Shown here in pieces: positions 6,029-11,033 of a DNA stretch of 11,033 nt. The notes under the pieces are model-generated. The model saw nothing but the letters and a program-made list of their open reading frames with translations. It was not told the origin of the DNA and did no database searches. The DNA is from Baffinella frigidus. Taxonomy: Eukaryota; Cryptophyceae; Cryptomonadales; Baffinellaceae. A program made the translations under genes and the position numbers. The stretch covers positions 504,851 to 515,883 of the forward strand of contig MU646426.1 of the NCBI GenBank assembly GCA_026770585.1. The letters run 5' to 3'. Numbering within the stretch: position 1 is the stretch's first letter; each line of letters begins with the position of its first letter.

Positions 6029-6640
6029 CATGGCGGCCGTGCTCAAGGCCTTCTCTTCTCTTCTGTCGTTTATCGGGTCGCCACTAACATGACATCCATG
6101 CAACCGTTCGGACGAGGCGGATACAGGGAACGTCTACATTGAGTGCACATAACTCCCATGTCCACGTCTCCACCTCTGGAGATCATGAGCTTGCAGGGCA
6201 GGTGGTACTGAAAGTTGCATGTGCTTTCGCATGTGCCAGGTCATTTGTTCACTGTAAAGCTGTAGAGTGCTGTTTAACTCGAGTGCTGGCCGAATCTGAG
6301 TGGGGGCTGTCTGCATTGTGATCGGACGCGTGGGGAAGTGCTGCGTTGGAAAGCTGCCGCGAGAGGTGGATTTGGACATGCAGATCATGAGCTTGCAGTG
6401 CCAGGTGGTACTGCAAGTTGTATGCGCGTACGAATCCGTTTGCGCACGGTCCGTCGTGCAATGTACAGCTGTACGGTGCCGTTTCAACGCAAGGGTCGGC
6501 ACAATCGCGACGTCGTTTGGGATGTCCATCGGAGGGAGTGCACGGGCACGCTTACGGAGAACGCGCGCAACGAACCAGCAAGCACGCGCAAACACCAGCC
6601 GGTGAGTTTTTCGGAGCCCGGGTGTAATGCAGCTCAACCC
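6029..6640. repeat. Non-coding stretch with a 202-base tandem repeat
   Basis: GATCATGAGCTTGCAG occurs at 6181 and 6383, each followed by related sequence (CAGGTGGTACTG, then TGTAAAGCTGTA or TGTACAGCTGTA) for ~120 bases. The first copy is preceded by CATGTCCACGTCTCCACCTC (6159-6178), and the second by its approximate reverse complement (GAGGTGGATTTGGACATG, 6363-6380). A candidate donor CCG|GTGAGT occurs at 6601/6602. A 167-codon minus-strand ORF crosses the repeat but shows no family motif and carries the repeat in two forms. It probably represents 3' flanking sequence of the minus-strand gene. Confidence 0.6.
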
Positions 6641-6742
6641 GAAACTATCCAGACATGACCCCCGTGATGTAAACGGTCATGCGGGCATGCGCGCCGTGGA
6701 CGAAGACTTCTCGAGCCCGGTTGGCGGGGCAGAGCGGTTCGC

Positions 6743-6848
6743 TTAGAACCACTCGCCGAAGTAGAGCGGGCGCTGCTCGTGGTGGAGGTACTCCATCTTC
6801 CACATCCAAAGCTCGGTGGTCTGGGACTTGGCAACGGTGGCGAACATT
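6743..6848 (-). CDS. Terminal exon of an unidentified gene
   Basis: Read on the minus strand, a candidate acceptor (pyrimidine-rich, then TTCGCAG) is followed by 34 in-frame codons and TAA. The peptide includes KSQTTELWMWKMEYLHHEQR and ends RPLYFGEWF. Nearly every third position is G or C, the strongest local coding signature on this strand, and a TGA lies a few codons upstream, so the reading must begin by splicing. The peptide is rich in aromatic residues. I did not recognise the family. A splice to the candidate exon at 7388-7467 would be phase-compatible and give a 61-residue product, but codon use differs sharply, so unseen middle exons are likely. Confidence 0.5.
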
Positions 6849-7136
6849 CTGCGAAGCAGCGTAGAGAGTCAGTACCTGCAGGGCAAGCCACACTCGACCA
6901 CATGGGCAGGGGGGACACCGCGCGGGTCAAGGTACAAAAAACGCCTCCGGCCCATGATACTACACATTCCACAACGTGGAAGTGGTGCGCGTCATCCACA
7001 AGAGGAGCCAGGACACGCCCGCGCGAAGGGCCAAAAAAACGCCTGGACCCCTTGGATCCGACACAGGCGGCGAGGTGGAAGGAAATGGTGCGCGCCAGGC
7101 GCTACGCAGGAAGCCAGCAGCACCGCAGGAGATGAA

Positions 7137-7139
7137 CAT
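7137..7139 (-). other. Alternative start codon for the minus-strand gene
   Basis: Read on the minus strand, this ATG opens MFISCGAAGFLRSAWRAPFP, a run with arginines, serines and few acids that resembles a mitochondrial targeting presequence. In the left duplication arm this point is disrupted by A copy 5. It is an alternative to the start at 7467 if the gene encodes a mitochondrial protein. Confidence 0.2.
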
Positions 7140-7387
7140 CACGCTGGGTGTTGCTTGTGAGCGGGCGGCCCTTGCAGCCACGCCCTCCGGGGCAGCACGC
7201 TGGGAGCTCCAGGGCCGAATCCAACAGCGCCAAGGAGCTGGCAAAACCGGGGACCGCGGGCTCCTAGCCAGCCAGCGGCTGCACAAAACGCCCACGGGCC
7301 ATGCTTGGAGCAGCTTCTAAGCGTTGATAAGCGGACTGGGCCCGCGGGGCGGCAGGGAGGAGGTGCAAACAATGGGATGTCGCATAC

Positions 7388-7467
7388 CTGATCTGGTTGT
7401 GAGGAAATTCTATTTTCAGGCGGAATCCTTTTAAGGGGCTAAAATTGGGTGGTTGACTCATTTTCAT
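7388..7467 (-). CDS. Candidate first exon of the minus-strand gene
   Basis: From ATG (7465-7467) it runs 26 codons plus two bases to a candidate donor ATCAG|GTATGC. The peptide starts MKMSQPPNFSPLKGF and continues with a basic segment (RLKIEFPHNQIR). In phase it would join the exon ending at 6848 across a 539-base intron. Against the call, codons end mostly in A or T, unlike other exons here. For it, the whole 80 bases are identical in the inverted duplicate while nearby intron sequence has changed. It could be 5' UTR instead. Confidence 0.3.
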
Positions 7468-7475
7468 CAGTCAAC
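7452..7475. repeat. GTTGACT inverted repeat at the minus-gene start
   Basis: GTTGACT (7452-7458) and AGTCAAC (7469-7475) form 7 bp arms around the ATG at 7465-7467. The repeat is conserved in the left arm around 4194-4217. The same motif forms hairpins at 423-460 and 5334-5360. Confidence 0.5.
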
Positions 7476-7757
7476 TTTTTGAGTCAAATCAGTTTGAGGA
7501 AAAAAGAGCCCGAGGGTCAAACGATTTCAGCACTTGCCGCTCTCGATTGGGCGGGAGCAATGTTCCCCGGGCATGGCGGCGCCGCGAACACGCACGTCCC
7601 CCCGGGCTCGGTGCCTTCTGGGGCGCGCCCGCCGCCCAGAGAGATCAGCGGCAGCGGCGGCGCGCCAGACCACCTCACCCCCGGGGATGATGACAGAGAT
7701 TTCTCTGCAACGCCACACACCAGGCGGGTGGAGCGCGTCCGCAGCGTTGCCCACTCG
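7468..7757. promoter_or_regulatory. Candidate divergent promoter
   Basis: The ~290 bases between the two candidate start codons contain ATTGG (inverted CCAAT, 7546-7550) overlapping a GC box GGGCGGG (7549-7555). Both are preserved in the duplicate at 4116-4125. No TATA box was seen. If both start codons are right, the MSH5-like gene and the minus-strand gene share this region. Function is inferred from position and motifs only. Confidence 0.35.
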
Positions 7758-7934
7758 ATGAGCCCCGAGGAGGAGAGCATGGATCTGGATCCCGAACCGC
7801 AGCAGAAATCACTCGTATTTCACAGGGTGGACGGGGCGCGCGCGGAGACTTGCTCGCCTTCCCCCGGTGCGGACCTGTTCCGGGCGCCTCATCATACAAG
7901 CTCGATTCCCGATCCCCGCGGACCTCCGGCGCAG
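7758..7934 (+). CDS. MSH5: MSH5-like exon 1 (start tentative)
   Basis: It begins with ATG in MSPEEESMDLDPEPQQ, acidic and low-complexity as in other MSH5 leaders, and ends GCGCAG|GTGCCC after 59 codons. The frame is open upstream to an ATG at 7449. The later ATG is preferred because upstream sequence carries the promoter-like motifs and belongs to the inverted duplication. Confidence 0.45.
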
Positions 7935-10204
7935 GTGCCCTTCTCCGCCTTCCCCGTAACCTGTTTCTCCGCTCTCAACCGCACGAACCTTGGACAGTGC
8001 TCTGCTCACGTCCCGCCCGCCTTCAGGTCGCTTCAAGTGCGGCCGGAGAAGCGGAGGCGGACCCGGGCTTGGACAACTCGGAGCAGGGGGTGTTCCTGGG
8101 GCTCTTCTGCCTCTCGGGGGCGCTGGGGTGCGCCGTCATGAACGAGAGCTCTGCGGAACTCTCCTTGCTGCAAGTGCAGGACGCCCCCGACTACGAGACG
8201 GTGTGTGCCACAAACCCGGGGTTGAGCTGCCAGCCATGCTGCGCGCCTGCGGTCCAGCCATGCAGCGCTGCCGGTGTGCGGCAGGAAACTGAGCTTGTGG
8301 TGTGGGGGCAGTTGCGGATGCTGATCTACCAGCTGCGCCCCGCGATCGTCATCACCAACGCGCACTGCGACCAGGCACGCCGTGGCCTCCTCCGCGGATT
8401 GTGCTGGCTTAGGGCTTAGGGCTGAGGGCGTAGGGCTTAGGGCGCAGGATTTGCACCACAGCGCCATTAATTGTGGTGGCATATGGCGTAGGGCGTAGGG
8501 TTTCGGGCTTAGTGTTTAGGGTTTGCGCCACAGCTCCGCAGATTGTGCTGCGCAATCCTTGCGCAATGGCTTAGGTCTTAGGGCGTAGGGCTTAGGGATG
8601 AGGGGTTGCGCCGCAGTGCTGTTCAGCGATTATGCCATCTCTGCATGCGCGGCGGGATGCCATGTCCTCCCCCTGACCAACATCAAACTCCCGCGTCACA
8701 CGCTTCCACTCTGAACCCGCGGCAAGCACGGGGCGGCGCTAGCCTCTGTGTGCAAGGGCGTGGCCGGCGAGCCAGAAAGAGACGTTTTGCGTAGCCCCAC
8801 GGCGCGCTGCGTGTGGTGGGATCTCTGGCGCTGTCTCACTCGGGTTGACTGCCAGACTATTCTCAAGTTGACATGCTGGGTTTGCAGTACATATCCGTCA
8901 ACTTTTGGGCGGGAAAGCGCCCGGGCTCACCGCATTGGTGAGCCCCAATAGACTGAGTCTCACCACATTGGTGAGCTCAAATAGGCTGAGAAAGATCTAG
9001 GATGCCACCTCGGAAGAGGAGCACCCTTCCGCGTTTCACTGAACGCTCACGGCCCTAAACCTTAAACCCTAAATCCTAAACCCTAGACCCTAAAACCTAA
9101 AACCTAAAACCTAAACGCCAAACCTTAAACCCTAAACCCTAAACCCTAAACCCTAAACCCCAACCCCCAAACACTAAACCCTCAACCCTACACCCTGCAC
9201 CCCACATCCTAAACGATAACCTCAGGAGCTGGAGGCAGTGCTCAAGAACCCGGGGGAGGAGATCACGTACAACCTCGTCTTCACGCCCTCCCGTGACTTC
9301 AAGGCAACCCCCCCCCGCCCTCAAATATCCCCGTGTTGTAACCACCTTCGAGGTTAGCAACCCACAGACATACAGATTTATTCATGGCATCTTCTCCCTT
9401 CTTGCAATGCGGTTGATGACGTGCAACCTAGTCTGCACGCCCTACTGCGACTTCAAGGCACCCCGACCGTGTGCCGACGTTCTCAATAACCCCCCCGTGT
9501 TGTCGGACCACCCTCGAGGTTTTGTGGTGTGACCAATCTCGAGGTTTTGGTGTTCTCCCGCGACTTCAAGGCACCCCCCCCCGTTTGCCGACAACGAAAA
9601 CCGAGCAATTAACCCTCAATAAAACCCTTGTTGTGACCGACCTCGTGGTTTTGATCAGAGGCAAACGCATAGGCATACAGCTTCGTTAATGACGTCGGGC
9701 ACCCCCTGCCCCACGTCTCAGTGGAGGGAGAGACGTGGCTCAGTGGAGGGAGAGGGTTTAGGGTTTAGGGTTTAGGGTTTAGGGTTTAGCTTTTGTGCGG
9801 TCGTGCGACGTGCTCAATAAACGGTGCTACACTCAACCATGAACCCTGCACCCTACACCCTGCACCCTAAACCCTGCACCCCAACCTCATAAACCCTGCA
9901 CCCTAAATCCCAAACACTAAACACTAAACATTAAACACTAAACATTAAACACTCAACACTAAACACTAAACACTAAACACTAAACACTAAACACTAAACC
10001 CAGTTTGAGTTCGCGAAGGCGCGGCTGGCGACGCTCTCTCTCTCTCTCTCTCTCTCTCGATGTGATCAACAAACGGCGCTACCTTAACCCATAAACCCTA
10101 AACCCCAGCACAGTTCGAGTTCGCCAAGTCGCGGCTGGTGACGCTCTCCCGAGACATCTTCGAGCGCGACACCTCAAAGCAGCCTGCTTCGTTCCACGGG
10201 TCAG
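7758..10204 (+). CDS. MSH5: MSH5-like MutS homologue, amino-terminal exons
   Basis: Five exons (7758-7934, 8027-8200, 8312-8374, 9226-9303, 10114-~10204) join in phase 0 throughout to give ~195 residues. MSH5 pairs with MSH4 as a nuclear clamp that stabilises meiotic crossover intermediates. The match is to the amino-terminal mismatch-recognition-like domain of MSH5. An acidic leader is followed by hydrophobic GVFLGLFCLSGALGCAV, then DAPDYE (human DAPDHE), VITNAHCDQ (human VVTSAKQDE), LVFTPSRDFK (human IVFLPSVDFG) and FEFAKSRL (human LEISKQRL), in the right order and spacing. The full protein is usually over 800 residues; the core, lever and ATPase domains are not here and would lie to the right, or the gene is truncated. 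Introns 1 and 2 are short GT-AG; introns 3 and 4 are ~800-850 bases and GC-AG. The identification is from remembered sequences. Confidence 0.6.
8027..8200 (+). CDS. MSH5: MSH5-like exon 2
   Basis: The acceptor CCGCCTTCAG is preceded by a pyrimidine-rich tract, and the donor is GAGACG|GTGTGT. The exon has 58 codons with strong G/C third-position bias. It carries the first beta strands of the domain (GLFCLSGALGCAV) and the DAPDYE signature. Intron 1 (7935-8026) is 92 bases. Confidence 0.6.
8312..8374 (+). CDS. MSH5: MSH5-like exon 3
   Basis: The acceptor is GGGGGCAG (ending 8311) and the donor CCAG|GCACGC, a GC donor. The exon has 21 codons beginning LRMLIYQLRP and ending NAHCDQ. An alternative in-frame acceptor at 8284 would add nine residues (ETELVVWGQ); the shorter form fits MSH5 spacing better. 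The 111-base intron 2 has no stop, so retention would also keep the frame. Confidence 0.55.
8408..8605. repeat. G-rich degenerate telomere-like array
   Basis: Variants of TTAGGGC, GTAGGGC and TTTAGGG repeat with interruptions. Two interruptions resemble each other (TTTGCACCACAGCGCC near 8450 and TTTGCGCCACAGCTCC near 8522), and a third (GGTTGCGCCGCAG) follows near 8604, so the array has a higher-order repeat of ~75-80 bases. Confidence 0.8.
8923..8975. repeat. Two tandem hairpins
   Basis: GGGCTCACC-GCATT-GGTGAGCCC (8923-8945, 9 bp stem) is followed by CTCACC-ACATT-GGTGAG (8959-8975, 6 bp stem). The flanking AATAGACTGAG and AATAGGCTGAG show that a ~34-base unit was duplicated. Confidence 0.75.
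9053..9217. repeat. C-rich telomere-like array
   Basis: It contains five to six near-perfect CCCTAAA units in the middle (9128-9161), with CCTAAAA variants and CCCTAGA before, and decaying CCCTACA/CCCTGCA after. It ends eight bases before the acceptor of exon 4. Confidence 0.9.
9226..9303 (+). CDS. MSH5: MSH5-like exon 4
   Basis: The acceptor is CCTCAG and the donor TTCAAG|GCAACC, again a GC donor. The exon has 26 codons, ELEAVLKNPGEEITYN onward, ending FTPSRDFK. The xVFxPSxDF signature is typical of MSH5 after a variable loop. Codons end almost only in G or C. Confidence 0.6.
9261..9650 (+). repeat. Three tandem copies of the exon 4 donor edge
   Basis: The exon end plus donor (CGACTTCAAGGCA-like) occurs with AAG at 9301-9303, 9455-9457 and 9568-9570, giving periods of 154 and 113. 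Copy 2 extends back to GATGACGTGCAACCTAGTC and still reads MTCNLVCTPYCDFK against ITYNLVFTPSRDFK, with no indel. Copy 3 keeps only SRDFK. Each is followed by C-runs and then a GTGTTGT...CTCGAGGTT-like block. Confidence 0.7.
9753..9789. repeat. (TTTAGGG)n array, G-rich strand
   Basis: Five perfect heptamers preceded by a duplicated GTGGAGGGAGAG. The array is 49 bases upstream of a C-rich array in the opposite sense. Confidence 0.9.
9838..10000. repeat. C-rich telomere-like array with AACACTA units
   Basis: The first part is CCCTGCA/CCCTACA/CCCTAAA. From about 9911 a diverged heptamer, AACACTA or AACATTA, has itself been amplified about twelve times. It runs straight into an acceptor-like AACCCAG at 9997-10003. 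Confidence 0.9.
10004..10059 (+). pseudogene. Broken first copy of exon 5
   Basis: After AACCCAG it reads FEFAKARLATLS, matching the start of exon 5 with two residue changes. Where exon 5 has ACGCTCTCCCGAG, this copy turns into a pure CT tract (10036-10059). The sequence suggests the microsatellite grew from the CTCTCC of the exon. The spacing to exon 5 is 110 bases. Confidence 0.65.
10114..10204 (+). CDS. MSH5: MSH5-like exon 5 (end uncertain)
   Basis: The acceptor is CAGCACAG. It reads FEFAKSRLVTLSRDIF, then ERDTSKQPASFHG. The first part matches the helix after xDF in MSH5 (human LEISKQRLL). Two donors are possible, CACGG|GTCAGG (10199) and TCAG|GTGCTG (10204). The 3' half, from 10161, is reiterated four more times downstream. 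Confidence 0.5.
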
Positions 10205-10640
10205 GTGCTGCCCCCCCCAACCGTCGCGCCCTCTGACGCCTGCTCCCGGGCGAGCGCGACACCTCAAAGGAGCCTGCTTCGTTCCACGGTTCAGGTTCAC
10301 CCGCCCCTCCCGCATCCTTGAAAATTCCGCCCTCTTGACGCATGATCCCGCTCGAGCGTGTCTCGGGAAAGGAGCCGGCTGCCTTCCGCGGGTTAGATGC
10401 TGACCTCCCCACCGTCGTAACGCTGCCCTTCGACGCCTGCTCCCGGGCGAGCGGGGCTCGTCAAAGGAGCCAGCTGCGTTCCACGGGTCAAGTGCGCCCC
10501 CCCCTCACCCGCCACGCTCTTCCAAGATATCTTTGGGCGTGACTCTAGCAAGGAGCCGATAACCTTCCACGGGGCTGCTGCTGCCCCCTCCCTATGATCA
10601 AGTTTATTGGATACCATCAGCCGCCCCTGCCCCACCCTTG
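10161..10640 (+). repeat. Five tandem copies of the exon 5 donor edge
   Basis: Units start at 10161, 10251, 10353, 10448 and 10538 (periods 90, 102, 95 and 90). Every unit retains a related reading in the exon frame: RDTSKQPASFHG, RDTSKEPASFHG, RVSGKEPAAFRG, RGSSKEPAAFHG, RDSSKEPITFHG. Between them are C-rich stretches and GACGCCTGCTCCCGGGCGAG-like linkers. The last unit extends further back (10514-10573), matching 10141-10200 over 60 bases without an indel. Confidence 0.75.
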
Positions 10641-10696
10641 GAAACGCCGCCCTCCAACTCCCGCCCACGGGGGTCCGTTGGACATGATTCTTGTAG
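10641..10696. other. Short unassigned stretch
   Basis: C-rich sequence with no recognised exon or element, leading into the G-rich array. Confidence 0.4.
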
Positions 10697-10788
10697 GGTT
10701 GAGGTTTTAGGGTTTAGGGTTTAGGGTTTAGGGTTTAGTGTTTAGGGTTTAGGGTTTAGGGTTTAGTGTTTAGGGTTTAGGGTTTAGG
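10697..10788. repeat. (TTTAGGG)n array, G-rich strand
   Basis: About twelve TTTAGGG heptamers, with TTTAGTG variants at regular intervals that suggest amplification of a four- or five-unit block. Confidence 0.9.
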
Positions 10789-10844
10789 GTAGCTAAGTCC
10801 GCGCGCTCCCCGTGAAGAGGTCTTTTGACATTTTAATCGAAAAA

Positions 10845-11033
10845 CCAAACCCCGAACCCCAAGCCCAAACTCCACACCCCACACCCCAAACCCCACACTC
10901 CACACCCCGCACCCCGCACCCCACACCCCACACCCCAAACCCTAAACCCCAAACCCCAAACCCTAAACCCCAAACCCCAAACCCCAAACCCCAAACCCCA
11001 AACCCCAAACCCCCCCCCCCAAACCCCAAACCC
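10845..11033. repeat. C-rich telomere-like array, CCCCAAA type
   Basis: CCCCACA, CCCCGCA and CCCCAAA variants become uniform CCCCAAA towards the window edge, with one run of ten or more C near 11009. It faces the preceding G-rich array across ~56 bases, repeating the arrangement at 9753-10000. The array continues beyond the window. Confidence 0.9.

Larger units (their letters stand above)
6985..7723 (-). repeat. Right arm of the inverted duplication (insertion-free)
   Basis: This is the reverse complement of 3748-~5000 without the four inserted blocks. It contains the CCAAT/GC-box part of the divergent promoter and the candidate first exon and intron of the minus-strand gene. Its left boundary lies near 6985 inside the minus-gene intron. 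Its right boundary is 35 bases before the MSH5-like start codon. About 2 kb separates the two arms. Because the neighbouring exons are complete only here, this is the likely parental copy. Confidence 0.85.
8375..9225 (+). other. MSH5-like intron 3 (GC-AG, 851 bases)
   Basis: It starts GCACGC and ends ATAACCTCAG. Contents in order: a G-rich degenerate TTAGGGC/GTAGGGC array at 8408-8605; unassigned DNA to ~8840; TTGAC motifs and an E2F-like GGCGGGAAA (8908-8916); two tandem hairpins at 8923-8975; and a C-rich CCCTAAA array at 9053-9217 running up to the acceptor. Confidence 0.5.
9304..10113 (+). other. MSH5-like intron 4 (GC-AG, 810 bases)
   Basis: It starts GCAACC and ends AGCACAG. Contents in order: the donor-edge copies, a (TTTAGGG)5 array at 9753-9789, a CTCAATAAACGGTGCTAC motif near 9813 that recurs near 10063, a C-rich array at 9838-10000, a first copy of the exon 5 start, and a CT tract at 10036-10059. 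No separate gene was seen. Confidence 0.5.

Noticed and set aside
3860-6142. Short ORFs encoding MSEVPLY or RGTSLIRN peptides
   Set aside because: These peptides are translations of the arms of family A elements and are not conserved proteins.
6134-6637. 167-codon minus-strand ORF
   Set aside because: It crosses a 202-base tandem repeat, shows no family motif and lies downstream of a likely gene end.
7449-8141. 230-codon plus-strand ORF as one gene
   Set aside because: It joins promoter, exon 1 and intron 1 and shifts frame relative to the MSH5-matching exon 2; only the part from 7758 to 7934 is kept.
8033-8482. 149-codon minus-strand ORF
   Set aside because: It is antisense to MSH5-like exons 2 and 3 and exists because of their GC-rich codons.
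8908-8916. E2F site GGCGGGAAA
   Set aside because: A single nine-base match inside an intron, not near a start; noted in the intron entry but not called as regulatory.

Overview
The window looks like eukaryotic nuclear DNA, most likely from a unicellular alga or another protist. Coding pieces are short, separated by introns, and strongly GC-ending at third codon positions. Candidate splice sites are GT-AG and, in two places, GC-AG. Degenerate TTTAGGG/CCCTAAA-type heptamers and GA/CT microsatellites fill much of the non-coding space. No prokaryotic operon, rRNA, tRNA or CRISPR array was seen. Translations of the commonest short element (recurring peptides such as MSEVPLY and RGTSLIRN) remind me of predicted proteins from cryptophyte assemblies. 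That is memory, not a search, so the taxonomy is left open. Both window edges are CCCCAAA repeats, as at contig breaks in low-complexity DNA.

Layout. (1) 1-2371: remains of a plus-strand intron-rich gene. The best pieces are an exon at 1369-1416 and a stop-bearing exon at 2255-2371, both with weak resemblance to the cap-binding protein eIF4E. They are separated by degenerate telomere-like repeats and microsatellites. (2) 2379-6028: a dense graveyard of short inverted-repeat (MITE-like) elements. Family A is a ~118 bp near-palindrome flanked by TA (nine copies). Family B has TCCCTTAAGTG termini, also beside TA (four copies, one nested inside an A copy). Family D is 86 bp with a 5 bp target duplication. 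(3) 3748-~5000 and ~6985-7723: two arms of an inverted duplication. The left arm carries several elements that the right arm lacks, so the right arm acts as a natural empty-site control. (4) 6743-7467: pieces of an unidentified minus-strand gene. (5) 7758-10204: the amino-terminal part of a plus-strand MutS-homologue gene, best matched to meiotic MSH5, in five exons that all join in phase 0. (6) 10205-11033: reiterated copies of the last exon edge, then telomere-like arrays.

Three things stand out. In the two long GC-AG introns of the MSH5-like gene and just beyond exon 5, G-rich TTTAGGG-type arrays lie upstream of C-rich CCCTAAA-type arrays, so the RNA could pair with itself, and the C-rich arrays run up to the splice acceptors. 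Nearly every exon edge next to a long repeat-filled intron is present in 2 to 5 tandem degenerate copies, and some copies keep the protein reading. Finally, the inverted duplication dates and proves several MITE insertions. The MSH5-like gene and the minus-strand gene would be divergently transcribed from a ~290 bp shared promoter, part of which (CCAAT and GC boxes) is also present in the left arm.
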